From assembly GCF_042453785.1 (NCBI RefSeq), contig NC_091674.1, positions 29,275,501-29,339,500 of the forward strand: a stretch of DNA of 64,000 bases. The letters run 5' to 3'. Below the pieces are notes generated by a model, which saw only the letters and a list, made by a program, of their open reading frames with translations, did not search any database and had not been told where the DNA came from. Below, piece by piece: positions 1 to 11,328 of this stretch. The position numbers and the translations under genes are program-made. Numbering within the stretch: the first letter of the stretch is position 1; each line of letters opens with the position of its first letter. The DNA is from Malus domestica. Taxonomy: Eukaryota > Streptophyta > Magnoliopsida > Rosales > Rosaceae.

Positions 1-867
1 AGATTGACATATTTTCTTGGTTTGCAGATCAAGTATAAATCCAATGGAGATATTTGTGTTAATCAGTCTAAGTATGTCAAAGATCTTCTTCACAAAGCTG
101 GCATGGACTCTTGTAAACCAGCATCAACACCATGCAAACCTCATAATCCTTTGCTTCTCAATGAAGGTGATCCATTATCAGATCCTACTTTCTATAGAAG
201 TATTGTTGGATCATTGCAATATCTAACCTTTACGAGGTCAGATATTGCATATGCAGTAAACACTGTATGTCAGTTCATGGCTATACCAACCGAGGTTCAT
301 TTTGGGGCAGTTAAAAGGATATTACGATTTTTAAAAGGCACTATGCATCATGGAATCACATTCTCAGCTAATACAGAAGTAGGGATTCATGCATTCAATG
401 ATGCAGATTGGGCTGCAGATTTAAATACCTGAAGGTCTATCACTGGATATGTAGTCTACATTGGTTGCAATCCAGTTTCTTGGCAATCAAAGAAACAGGA
501 TTCTGTGTCAAGAAGTTCTACCGAAGCTGAATATAAAGCCTTAGCTCATACAGCTGCTGATATAACATGGATCAGAAGTGTGCTAAAAGATATGGCTGTC
601 GTATTGCATTCTTCTCCTGTGATCTATTGTGACAACAAATCGGCCATTGCTATCAGTGCAAATCCAGTATTTCACTCCAGGATTAAACACTTAGACACGG
701 ATTATCATTTTGTTAGGGAGAAAGTTCAACAAGGAGATCTTCAAGTTCAATACTTGTCCACTGAAGAACAAATTGCTGATATTCTAACTAAGGGGCTGCA
801 TAGTCCATCATTTCTCAAGCATTCTTTCAATCTCAAGCTAGGAAACCCAGTTGAGATTGAGGGGGGA
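1..867 (+). mobile_element. Ty1/copia retrotransposon fossil, 3' part of pol (reverse transcriptase end and RNase H)
   Basis: The translated stretch reads as the C-terminal part of a copia-type reverse transcriptase followed by an RNase H domain. Family hallmarks are visible, such as the SRSSTEAEY block and the HxxxRxKHLDTDYHFVRE region near the end of pol. The upstream part lies outside the window. The reading frame is broken at least once, so this is a dead copy. A purine-rich run ending in GGGGGG just before position 868 is the expected polypurine tract. No host gene overlaps it. Confidence 0.93.
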
Positions 868-1195
868 TGTTGAATGATACACATAAGCATCATCAAGGTA
901 CCCACATCAGCAAGGTTGTTATCCACATCAGCTCAGTTAGATAGTTGGGATTGTAGGAAGTTATAAGGTGGTTATGAGTTTGTTAGAATGGTTATGAGTT
1001 TGTTAGAAACTGATAAAGATAGAACTGAGCATGTATAAATAGGGAACGTCTCTCTTAGACTTGTATTGAATTCATTACGAAATACACAAAACCTTATTCA
1101 TTCTCTCTCTCTCTCGCTGTCTATACTACATTACAGCTTAGCATTGTTTGTTCTTCTTCTTAGATTCATAGTGAACTGTTAATAATTTTCACAGC
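868..1195 (+). repeat. 3' LTR of the copia fossil (right edge uncertain)
   Basis: The sequence begins TGTTGAATGATACACATAAG directly after the polypurine tract, as an LTR should. It carries a TATA box near 1034 (GTATAAATAGGG) followed by a CT-rich stretch. The right edge cannot be fixed, because the 5' LTR and the target duplication are off the window. Candidate CA ends lie between about 1130 and 1195. The age cannot be estimated without the partner LTR. Confidence 0.75.
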
Positions 1196-2161
1196 CTTGA
1201 AGGCACACGACATTATTCTTCAGACCGGTAAGATCCATTTCTCGTTGATTTGAACGCAGCTATTCGCGCTACTCACATTCAGGGCACTATAGAACGCCCC
1301 TCCTGGCTGTTTGATTGGCATCAGTAGAAGTGTTGTGCTTGGTTTCGTTGTCAAGGATACTATTCCGCGAATAATATTTTGGTTGCCTATCTTATTGGGG
1401 CTGCTTCTTCTCCAAACCTTGGGTCCTAGAGATGTTGATGATTGGCGAAACGGTTCTCTGCCTGAAATCGCCAACCCCTCAGATTATGAACGTATTGTAG
1501 ACCGGCGTTTCCATGGTGCTTATGAGGTCAGGACCCTTGGACAAAGGGAAGTTACCGACCAAAGAGATTAAAAACGCAAAATCTCCCCATAGTTATTGAG
1601 GAGACAACGCGAGAATCTCCAAACAAAAGGAAGAAGACCGCCAAGTCCATGACCGCTACCTCAAACAATGCGACGCAGAGCGGAAGCAAACCGTGTGACG
1701 GTGTGAGAAGGTGGAAGTCACAGGCTGCACAGCCTGCCAGTTTCGGCTAACATTTTGGTCATCTTCCCTTATGGTTTCACTTGAATTTTTCTGTGACTTC
1801 TGTTCAAGGCTATATTTTATGCAACTGGTTTTGCAGGACGCCGTTTTTGAGGATTCGCTTGATGGGGTTTGGATATTAAGTCTCCCGTCTCGTGTATCAA
1901 TAAATTTTTCTACGTCCCGCCCCCTCAAGCGAATCCTCAAACAAAAACTCTAAAAGCCAATCCCATAATGAAACCATAGTCATAAAATTAAATTGCACCC
2001 TATTTTTCTTAACTGAGATACAATTGATCAGCTAACCCCATTACTAATTACCCGATTAACTACAAACTAATAGCAATTAGCTGATGATTAAGAACATCAA
2101 AAAACATCTACTCAATCAATTTCTTCCTTCCCAAAATACCCTTTTCCGGTTGGTTTCTTCC
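1196..2161. other. Unassigned region between copia LTR and SOFL gene
   Basis: An 86-codon open frame (1311-1571, +) and an opposing one occur here, but neither resembles a family I know and neither has clear splice or start context. I do not call a gene. A hairpin with 22-bp near-perfect arms sits at 1847-1940 (listed separately). About 200 bases before 2162 are AT-rich and probably belong to the 3' end of the SOFL transcript. Confidence 0.5.
1847..1940. repeat. Short inverted repeat (hairpin), about 22-bp arms
   Basis: The left arm at about 1847-1866 contains GAGGATTCGCTTGA; the right arm at about 1921-1940 contains TCAAGCGAATCCTC. With their flanks the arms match over about 22 bp with one mismatch and enclose a loop of roughly 50 bases. 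It could be a small foldback element or the relic of a larger MITE. No target duplication was found. Confidence 0.6.
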
Positions 2162-2530
2162 TCAGCGTTTCTTGCCGTGAATCAACAACGCCTTCTCTTT
2201 CTTCTCCTCCTGCTTTCTCCTTCCACCTCTGGTTTGCTTCTCCTTCGCCGGCTTCTTCTTCCCCTTTTTCTCAGCAGCTGCCACGCCCTGTCCTGACCTA
2301 GATGGACGGCCGTGATGATGGCTTGGGCCGGACGAGGCATCAGAGACCATTGAATCGTCACTCTCTTCACCCTTACGATGAACACCATAATTTTCTCCAC
2401 CTTCATCGTCTTCTTCGTGATGCATGCCACCGTCGTTTTCGCCTTCCAGGCGGGAGCCAATGTACATCGTCCACCCGGATTCACTGCTGTGGCATTCCTC
2501 CGCACCTCCAAGCATTTTTCCAGACTCCAT
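2162..2530 (-). CDS. SOB FIVE-LIKE (SOFL) family protein, 122 aa
   Basis: A single-exon coding sequence. Two short conserved boxes identify the family: the SOFL-A box SSESGWTMYI at residues 15-24 and the SOFL-B box SMVSDASSGP at residues 60-69. The region between them is acidic (EEDDEGGEN). The tail is very lysine/arginine-rich and looks like a nuclear localisation signal. In Arabidopsis, SOFL1 and SOFL2 act as positive regulators of cytokinin-mediated development, and their biochemical activity is unclear. The chosen ATG begins MESGKMLGG and is the first in frame. On the minus strand a GTAAGC donor lies near 2815 and TTTCAG/TTCAG acceptors lie near 2540-2575, which suggests an intron in the 5' leader. 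The length is in the usual range for the family. I am confident of the family but not of the paralogue. Confidence 0.88.
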   Translation of the reverse strand: MESGKMLGGAEECHSSESGWTMYIGSRLEGENDGGMHHEEDDEGGENYGVHRKGEESDDSMVSDASSGPSHHHGRPSRSGQGVAAAEKKGKKKPAKEKQTRGGRRKQEEKKEKALLIHGKKR

Positions 2531-3250
2531 AACTGAATTAACAGATCAAACCCAACAGAAAACTGAATTAACTGAAACCAAAAACAGGGGAAAACAGAGT
2601 AAAAACACAGTAAAACAGAGGAAAATAGAATTAAGATTTCTTATTGCAACACGTGGATTGCCCTGTCGATAGGATCTTTCTCTTTAACCGACTGCGTCTC
2701 GCATTCAAACCCTCCCCTCTCACCTTAGTTTAGCTTTAAGGTAATAATATCGCTTGTAATCAAATTAAAAAAGAAAAGAAAAGTTCTTATAAAGAGAAGA
2801 GAGAGTAAAGCTTACCAATCTCACATTTGAAAGCAATGCCACAAAAGCCAGAAGCACTTCTCTCCCTCTACTTATACAAAAAGCCAATAAGCTGCCTGCA
2901 ATAACTGAGAGTGCTACTACCACACTGCCTGGAAATCTAAATACCAATTAATTCTCCGGCTTTTTTACTGAGCAGAAAGACAGCTAGCCAGCTAGAAGCT
3001 GCTGTCAAAGAAAGTGAAACAATCCATCCTGCACATACCAAAGCTTAAAGCTTTTGCTATCTCTCATGAATTTGAAAGGACATTGGTGGTTGCTCACTCA
3101 CTAGGGCTCATTGGGTTTCTCTCCCCAAAGGTGAAGCCTTAAATGCAGATGCAGAAAGAAAAAACCAGAGAGAGAGAGAATAACATTGTATGAGTTCCAT
3201 ACAATAGGACCTCTTCTCTATCTCATTTTGCTTTCACACCTTTAATAAAA
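2531..3250 (-). other. 5' leader and promoter region of the SOFL gene
   Basis: On the minus strand this holds a probable leader intron (donor near 2815, acceptor near 2540-2575) and, further upstream, a GA-rich stretch at about 3160-3180. No TATA box can be assigned with certainty. No other gene is visible. Confidence 0.45.
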
Positions 3251-4073
3251 ATCCCTACTTGCCATTTAAAATGGAACACCCTTTCTCAATGGAACATGTT
3301 CGTTGTTACTGTAGTGTCGCAGTCTAATTATATATTGTCATTGGGGTGTCACGGTCTAATTATATATTGTCATTGTTAAAGAATGCAATCTTGCATCGAA
3401 AACTTGGATAGACGCAATATCTTACTACTTATGAATGAATGGTTACATTATTAATTACATTGAAGCCGTTTGTGATAAAATTTCACACATACTGAGTTAT
3501 GCATGTGGTTAAGTTGAGATAATATCGATGTGATTAGTTGTAGACAACTAGCCCAATTCTGAAATCTTAACAATTATGTGTAGAAAAACTTACCATTACA
3601 ATGAATTATTGAATCAGAATATCATATGATAATGAATCAGTCATATGTAAGTCTTACTTCCTTCTTATAAAGACAAGAATTTGCATAACTAAGATCATTG
3701 TGTCACAAACATATCACAAGTTGTTATGTGTTTTAACTTTTTCTCGTATAACAGTTTTGAGAGAAACGTCACATTAGCATTTCTCTTTTGTGTGAGTTCT
3801 ATCTTGGAGTTGTAGGTTTTATTTGATCAATAGATAGGAACTAGTCAAAAACCTATGTCTGCTAGGGGTAGCTATGTTCTCCACCAAATTGATTGTTTTG
3901 ATGATGTGTGTCTCCTAAAGGCAACGATTATGTCTTTTGTTTTGTTATTGGGGGAAGAGAAGAAAACAGAACACAGGTCCTAATCCTTTTAACAGCTCAA
4001 TAATCCCAATGTGCAATCCAGCTTGCTATGTTAATTCAATATATTTTAATACTGTCGACATCGTTTCAAAAAA

Positions 4074-4293
4074 GGACTTGGATTGTCTGCCCTTCCATTT
4101 CTATGCCCTTCTCGTGCCCTCCTATTTTTGTGATCACGGTTAAACCACGTCAACATTTTATATTACTATTTCTTTTTGTTTTATTATTTTTATAAAAAAA
4201 TAATATAAAATATTAATGTGGCTTAACCGTGACCGCACAAAACAGGAGGGCACGGGAAGAGCACCGAAATGGGAGGGCAGACAATCCAAGTCC
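4074..4293. mobile_element. MITE with ~90-bp terminal inverted repeats, Mutator (MULE) type
   Basis: The ends are GGACTTGGATTGTCTGCCC and its reverse complement, and the arms match over about 90 bp of the 220-bp element. It is flanked by TTCAAAAAA (4065-4073) and TTCAAAGAA (4294-4302), a 9-bp duplication with one mismatch. Long terminal repeats with a 9-bp duplication are typical of Mutator-like elements. It has no coding capacity. Confidence 0.9.
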
Positions 4294-4351
4294 TTCAAAG
4301 AATACTATCAACACCCAAAAATTATATATAATAATTTGTGATGGATTCGTA

Positions 4352-4353
<2 letters not shown>

Positions 4354-4393
<40 letters not shown>
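4354..4393. repeat. (AT)n microsatellite
   Basis: About 20 uninterrupted AT units. Confidence 0.97.
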
Positions 4394-4396
<3 letters not shown>

Positions 4397-4398
4397 TA

Positions 4399-4692
4399 GG
4401 TTCATTTTGTAATGTATTTAAACAATTTGAATTATTTATCTTTTAAATTTTTATTCAAAGATCATGTTTATAAAAAATTATCTAAATTTAAAATCATATG
4501 ATCGTTGAATTTAGAGTTTAAGATTTCTTTGTAAAATCGTATTTGTTCATTTTCTTCACTACAAATAAATATCTTAATGGTTTTGGATTTATCTAATTTT
4601 TGCAAAAATAATATATGAAATTATAAATGATGTTCTGAAAGATAAACAGTTCAAATAGTTAAAAAAAAAAACATTACGAAATGAGTTTCACA
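4399..4692. mobile_element. Foldback MITE-like element
   Basis: The left end (GTTCATTTTGTAATGT, followed by a motif ending TTTATCTTT) recurs inverted at the right end near 4645-4690, with moderate divergence. No target duplication is clear, so the superfamily is unknown. Confidence 0.6.
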
Positions 4693-5064
4693 AAAACATA
4701 TATTCAATTGTGTAAAAAAAGTGATATTATGGATCCAACTAATAATAATATTATTTATGAATTATTATATCACTAATATTATATATTTATACATGTTGCC
4801 GCAAATATTGAAATTTCATATCAACTTATCAGAAAATTCTTGAAGAAACCATGTGCTTGTCTTGTTATTTATTGCTCTCCTTCTGTGCTTCTTGTACTGC
4901 TTTCGCGAGGAGGTAAGTTTGGATGGGTGAATTTATAGTGATCCATCGGACAGATATCTTGATCGATCGGACAGATATCTTCCACAAGCAAAAGTAAAAG
5001 TAAATATTTACTTCTGCAATAACTCTTGAAACGACATACATTGTTGGATATCCAAATCTCATCT

Positions 5065-5065
<1 letters not shown>

Positions 5066-5109
<44 letters not shown>

Positions 5110-5110
5110 C

Positions 5111-5152
<42 letters not shown>

Positions 5153-5160
5153 GTGTGTGT
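5066..5160. repeat. Compound microsatellite (CT)n (AT)n (GT)n
   Basis: A long CT tract broken by CCCTCC passes directly into AT and then GT dinucleotide repeats. Confidence 0.97.
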
Positions 5161-6860
5161 AAAGTTAACAAAGATGTTAATATAGTTTAATCGCGGACGT
5201 TCAAATACTAAGGGATTGGAGAGAAGAAAAAATAAGAGAGGAAAGAATCTGAATCCTTCACTTTTGTAAGCCCTAATCAGTATCCAATGCATGAGCAGAT
5301 GAGATGAGCTGCTGACATTATAATGTGCAAACTCTAGAAGCCAATGGTAAAAGGCCAGTGCCCTATAATCCAAGAAGAACTTCCTTACAATGAGATGACT
5401 CTATAACGACATTTCAAACTAATCACAAACTATACTGTAAGATGTGCTTCTGGTAGATATGATTTTCGCCTATAAAATGCATGGATATATAATTGACAAC
5501 TCGTGTGATGGGGCCCTCTTTGATTAGGAAAGGGCAAGAACAAAACGAAGTTAAAGAGTTTAATAATCCAGAGGGTTTGGGGAACACCATGCCACCAATA
5601 CTTTTGAGCATGATTTTTGGCTGTTTCCCACTTCCAATTTCTCTTCAGTGGCTAGAATCGAACCGCTTAGCTACCATACAACACACACATATAAATACAC
5701 ACATATATATAATATTAGGAGGAGGAGGAGGAGACAGGGGTGAGGCCCATGCATAAGGTATTATTCTTGCTGCTTGTCCTTTTGCGGTGATCACGTCCCG
5801 ATTTGCTTCTCCCTTGTCTTCCTTCCCACGTGAGTACTGTTTTTGCAATCGGACAATGTTTGTCAACGCTGGTTTGCTTCTTTATTATTGACACAAAACA
5901 TCATTATAGAGAAATATAGTCGTGTCGTACAAGTTACTCTTAACAAAGAGAACATTTTTACTTAAAGGCTAAGAGTTTTCTCAAAATAAACTTCACAAGT
6001 GCATGTATGCACTCTATGCCAATACATATTTAATCCTTATATATAACGGTCATCCATCACTATGTTTAAACCGTAATAAAATTTAATAATTTTAAGTTCA
6101 AGCAGTTTGAGGCACATCATGTCATTGAAATAAACGATGTGCAGAACGCTACAGTGACAGTTTACTCATGTCATATAAATCTTTCTCGGCTTGAAGAGGG
6201 TTTGCCATCGATCTGGACTACATTGTACAGCCGATTGATGTAAACCCTAGACAGTAAATGCAAGCATGCCAAGGCACAGTACTAGTTGTCTCTGTAGGAA
6301 ATTTTACTCCGAATATTTCATGGAAATTGTTATATATTTTGCATGAAATGTGACTATTAGTTTACGTGACATTGCATGAAATGTGACTATTATTTCTATG
6401 AACAAAAAAGAAATAAGCTTAGGGAAGATTTGAGGAAATAATGGAGGGGGTTTGAGCATTGGTTGATGGGTGTAGACAGAGCTCGAGCAATGTTCGAGGG
6501 AGCCTCTTACAGCATCTCTAATGGAGTTTTTCGAATTAAGCGCTCATACAAGGTTTATATCAAGAGTATTAATTTTAAATAGGAAAAACAAAATGACCTT
6601 ACATGTACTTATGAGTAAGTAGGTTACTCCTCTAAATCTCTTGTACTATGTTATTTTTACCGAAATAAAAATTCAGTTTTCGATCAAAAAATTAGACTAC
6701 TCCTCATATTGCTAATTAATTTTATAGTGGAATCTCACTTTTCTTTGTTTTAGAACAAAATAGTTGTTTTACTAACCGACGGCCAAAAATTGAAAAAGGT
6801 GTGTGTATAGCACCGCTCTTTGAACAAGGACAAAGACGATGCCTATAAGATCGAATATAT

Positions 6861-6881
6861 CGTGTGTGTGTGTGTGTGTGT
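6861..6881. repeat. (GT)n microsatellite
   Basis: About ten GT units. Confidence 0.95.
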
Positions 6882-6929
6882 AGGAAATCTTTAAGGGAAG
6901 GGATCTCCATTTTTTTTTTTATAAAAATG

Positions 6930-7190
6930 AGGATTAGTTGTGGAATCCACATTACATCCTTACAAAATATTAGCCAAATCGAAAATGTTTAAGACATCTA
7001 ATTGGGTTCAAAGAAATTAACAAATACTTTGTTATATAAGAAACAATGAAATTTTATCTTGATAATTAAATAGGTAAATGGTTTCGGATTGAATTTAATT
7101 TTTACAAAAATGATCTATGAATCGAGACTTACAAAATAGACGGTTCAGATCGTTAAAGTTCGATGTGGAGTGGGCTCCACACCTAATCCC
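6930..7190. repeat. Interspersed repeat, diverged copy of the element at 59622-59893
   Basis: The stretch around 7095-7170 (GATCTATGAATCGAGACTTA, then ACAAAATAGACG and a GATCGTTAAAGTTCGATGTG block) is nearly identical to 59838-59893. Upstream parts match more weakly. The paired inverted arm is degraded here. Confidence 0.75.
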
Positions 7191-7858
7191 TATTTTTTGA
7201 AAAAAATGATAATCTCTCTTGTTAAAGGATCTGCTATATATATATCCTAGTATTATTCTGCATCATATGTTGCTAGTTAACCTAGCATCCACATGTGATA
7301 CTAGAAATAATACATGCCTAACTATAGTCAATATCCTTCCAAGAAAAAAAGACGACATATTCATTCTCAAACGTGCACTTCTTTTTTAAATAATTATCTT
7401 GTTTCGAAAGACAATTGAATGGATTAAATTAGTACACACGAAAAAATCATTTTGGTCTACCATATTTGTTTTCAGTCTAAAGTTTGACTCGCATGAATAA
7501 AGGTGACGATAACGAATATATATTTGTGATGAATTTGTTACATAGTTTAATGACGTAAAGCTTTCTTTTATTTAAACAATAATCTAATCTTAGACTCTTA
7601 CGGTGAGAAAAAATCGAATTTGAGTGCATAGGGATAAAAACTATGCCTTAGAACTTGGCTACACCCTGATCTGTTTTAATAACGTAGGTCACACCCTTCT
7701 TTCAGTTAAGATGTAATTTCAGCGGCGTCACCTGTCCACTATATGCTTTTTGCGTGTTCAGAGAATGTACCATCTATCTAATAGACACCAACCACGTCGA
7801 GAATTGGTGATAAGAGAGTCTCTCCTCGTTGCATTGTAAAGTCTTTGCAAATATTCTA

Positions 7859-8003
7859 GGGGTGTGATATCCACACATCTCATTTTACTTCTCACACACC
7901 TTTTTAATTTTCGATCGTCGGATCAAATGAATTGAAGAAGAGCAACAGACAAAATTTATCAAGGGTTATGTGAGAAGTAAAATGGGATGTGTGGACACAC
8001 ACC
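7859..8003. mobile_element. hAT-type MITE, GGGGTGTG family, copy 1
   Basis: The 145-bp element begins GGGGTGTGATATCCACACAT and ends in the inverted counterpart CACACACC. A perfect 8-bp duplication ATATTCTA flanks it (7851-7858 and 8004-8011). It lies in the promoter region of the ceramide synthase gene. Eight-bp duplications are typical of hAT elements. Confidence 0.92.
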
Positions 8004-8274
8004 ATATTCTATTGTTTTGTAAAAACAGAATACCATTCATTTGGGCCAATTGAATCGTCAAAATAGGCCCACGTCCAAAATCGGATACATCCAAACCGGG
8101 TCATCTTAGATTGCATGACCCGATTAAATATTCCGGTCAAAAACCGTTGAAGTAGTTTTGCGTACGCTTTTCAAAAGTCAATCGCCTTTTAATCTTCCCC
8201 TAACACCGACCTACGACGCCTTCCGCCGGCTCCTCCACCGCCTCCGCCTCCGCCTCTCCAAATTCTTGGGTTTG

Positions 8275-10524
8275 ATGGAGGAAATAATGGGTCTGTTCGG
8301 AATCAGTGATTTGGTCAAACTCAACTGGGAGGAGGAGTCGTACCCAGTGCCCAATGACTTCCTTGTCCTCCCCTTGTTCGTTCTTCTCTTCCCTTCACTC
8401 CGGCTCTTCCTGGACATCTTCGTCTTTGAGGTACAACTCCTGGTACTCTCAAATTTACCAGACAATTGAATTTTATTGTATTTTGGAACGGAACTAGTTT
8501 TGCACTCCGTAATTATTTGTGGGAGAAGATGATTTAATTTCGATTTCATTCACTTGATGCTGCTTTCCTTTTTATCAACAACTGTTTTGTGAGATTTGAA
8601 CTCGCTACGTGCTCCAATAAGGCGGAGACTGAGTGCCGCTAGACCAAATGATCACGTACATTCGCTTGATGTTACTTTAGTACCATCAAATTGTAGAAAA
8701 TGGTAATAAAATTGGGTCTCAGGCTGCATTGTTAACATTTACAGTTTAAAGTTGTGATCTTTTGGCTCTTATTTTGTTGGGTTTTTAATTCCTAGTATTG
8801 TCATTCATGAAAGTTGTGTTCCTTTCGCGGTTACTGTTGAAATCCCCAAATGAATGCAATCCCACGGATTCCAATTTTGTGCAAAGATAATTACCATGCC
8901 CAACTTATTAGTCATATGGAAATCCTAAGCTCGGAAAACTTCTTTTGTATCAATGTATGAGAAATGCAAATCTCACCATCTGAAGCTTTTCGTCGATATA
9001 ATGTTGATCCACATTACATGTTTCATTGCTTTGAGGGGGCCTATATCTTTGGTAGACTTGAAAACTATGGTCCTTACTGTTTGAATTGTACTTTATGCTT
9101 TTTGTTTTTTTGGCAGAGATTAGCAAAGCGCCTTTTGTTTGGAAAGAAGCATGCATTGGTGAATGTTGAGACACGCGATAATCGGAAGAAAGTTAGTAAA
9201 TTCAAAGAGTCGGCATTCAAATGTGTGTATTTTTTCACTGCAGAGATTTTGGCCCTTTCTGTTACATACAATGAGCCTTGGTTCACCAAAACCAGATGCT
9301 TTTGGGTAGGGCCTGGCAATCAGATTTGGCCCGACCAGAAAACTAAGTTCGTCTCTTAACTCAGTTTAGAAATCATTGTTCAGTGTCAAAAGTGAATAGT
9401 AGCTTTAGTTTACTTTGATTTCTGATCATATGTGTAATTTTGCTCTACAAACAATTGCCTTTTGCATCTCACTTGGCCTTGCATATTCCCTTTTGGCAGA
9501 TTAAAATTGAAGGCACTTTACATGTATTCCGCTGGATTCTACATCTACTCCACCTTTGCTTTGGTGTTTTGGGAAACAAGGCGTTCTGACTTTGTGGTGT
9601 CAATGGCTCATCATTTAGCAACTACAATTTTAATTGTCGCGTCTTACATATTCAAGTTAGTTTTAAAGCATTTCAGCTTGCTTCTTCGCTTTTTGTTATT
9701 CAGGCTTGCCTCTATCTTTTCTGGTGTCTTAATGATCTGTTTTGTCCCCCTGCAGGTTTTCTCGAGTTGGCTCGATCATTTTAGCTCTCCATGAAGGATC
9801 TGATGTGTTTTTAGAAATTGCAAAGTTGTCAAAATATTGTGGCTTTGAAATTCTTGCCGGCGTTGCTTTTGTTACTTTTGTTCTCTCTTGGACAGTACTA
9901 CGTCTTATTTACTTTCCATTCTGGATAATATGGAGTACCAGGTTAGCTAAATATGCAGAGAGAAATTTTCTGTTTTCCTTTCGCCGTTAACATTGCATAA
10001 AGAATATCATATACTTGTTGAATTTCCTCCTTAAATGACGTTTTTTTCTCGTTATGTCATATACAAAGATTGATTTTTGGTTCCATTTGTTTCTGGCAGC
10101 TATGAAGCTCTTCTGAAGTTGGACAAGGAGAAGCACATAGTGGATGGATCTATATACTATTACTTGTTTAATACTCTTCTAATTTGCTTGCTCATTTGTC
10201 ATGTTTATTGGTGGAAGTTGATGGTTCGGATGCTCGTGAAGCAAATTCAGGCTAGAGGGAAAGTTGATGACGACGTTCGATCAGGTAACAAGTTATTCCA
10301 TTCATAGTTCATAAGTTGGACAGATATCTTTACTTGCATAGGGGAAAACGGTAATTGAAAAATAGGATTACCAGCTAGAAACCATGATAGCAACTGGCCG
10401 AAAAAAATGATTTGAGGTTTAGGGTTGTTTTTTTCAAACCAACGTCATATGTTTTCCCCCGCTCACGCTACCTTTCATGTGGACTGCAGATTCTGAAAGC
10501 GAGGATGATGAACACGAAGACTGA
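8275..10524 (+). CDS. Ceramide synthase, LAG1 homologue (TLC domain), 315 aa
   Basis: Six exons: 8275-8430, 9117-9346, 9500-9655, 9756-9941, 10100-10284 and 10490-10524, all GT-AG. The product is an ER membrane enzyme that joins a fatty acyl-CoA to a long-chain base in sphingolipid synthesis. Evidence: an N-terminal membrane segment (about residues 28-51), the TLC domain from about residue 75, the paired histidines H166-H167 in SMAHHLATT, the Lag1 stretch [20 protein letters not shown], and a short acidic tail ([10 protein letters not shown]) with casein-kinase-like serines. The length fits plant LOH proteins (about 300-310 aa). I cannot decide between the LOH2 and LOH1/3 classes, which prefer different acyl chains. 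The chosen start (MEEIMGLFG) is the first ATG that fits the family; an in-frame ATG at 8158 would add 39 unlike residues. Confidence 0.95.
8580..8670 (-). repeat. tRNA-derived SINE-like fragment in ceramide synthase intron 1
   Basis: Read on the minus strand, it has an A-box-like GGTCTAGCGGCACTCAG and a B-box-like GAGTTCAAATCTC at SINE spacing. The edges are approximate and no duplication is seen. Confidence 0.6.
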
Positions 10525-11328
10525 CAGTAAAAAGACAGTGTTCAAACTCACCGGGAGAGTCAGCCGGAGATAGGTCTGTGCTTTCACCATAGGGTAGCTC
10601 GTCGTGTGAGGTGGTGCCTATGAATTCTTTAGATTACATTCAAACATTTTTTCCGAGATCCATATAATGTCGTATAAACAGGCAAGCGAATCTGTTCGTC
10701 CATTTTTTCGTATTCACACGAGCAAATGTCTATGTATTGTTGATATCTGTAACACAGTTGAGTGAAGCGAAGAGGTAGGATGAAAAAACACCATAGTTTT
10801 TTATACTAAAATTACTATCGTTCGAGTTGTAGTTGTACCATAATCAAGTTCTTGGTTTAGCGGTATTTATCTTCTCAGTAATTGAAGATGTTCCAAGTTC
10901 GAATGATTTGCGTCAGCATTTTCGCTGTTCTTCCTTTCATTAATCCAATAAAATGAACAAAATAAACTGCTTTGTAATTAAACTTGCAGCTTGCTTAATG
11001 AATCGAAATTATTGTATTTGTAACTAATCGAAAAAATTCGAGTCCAGGGAGACGAGCAGTTTGATAACTTACAAGGTAGAAAATCAAACAGTTGAGATAG
11101 GAGCACGATAACGATAAACCAATGCACAAACTGCCAATCCTACAGCAAAAAAGTAAGAAACTGTGTAATACTGGAGGAGCTGCTATAAACTCAGTTGCCC
11201 TATCGACCCTTGAGTACAAAAGAAAACGCACGACGTGACGTCTGGCTTCAAGAACGTTTGCCGAAATGTGCAAAGTCGACGCGTGCAGAGAAAGTTCGTT
11301 TTCATACTTTCTTTCCTTCTATATTATC
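10525..11328. other. Convergent 3' region, ceramide synthase / STK16 kinase
   Basis: It holds the two 3' UTRs and a tRNA-like SINE fragment at about 10850-10935. No further gene is supported. Confidence 0.6.
10850..10935 (+). repeat. tRNA-derived SINE-like fragment
   Basis: A-box-like TTGGTTTAGCGGTATTTATC and B-box-like CCAAGTTCGAATGATTT occur at the usual distance. The boundaries are uncertain. Confidence 0.55.

Larger units (their letters stand above)
3251..8274. other. Gene-free 5-kb interval rich in small repeats
   Basis: No host coding exon could be supported. The interval contains a Mutator-type MITE (4074-4293), a foldback element (about 4399-4692), a hAT-type MITE (7859-8003), a half copy of an interspersed repeat (about 6930-7190) and microsatellites at 4354-4393, 5066-5160 and 6861-6881. 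Short open frames here are low in complexity or cross the repeats. Confidence 0.7.

Noticed and set aside
5066-5171. Short open frames rich in Arg-Glu or Leu-Ser repeats
   Set aside because: They are translations of CT/GA microsatellites and have no coding value.
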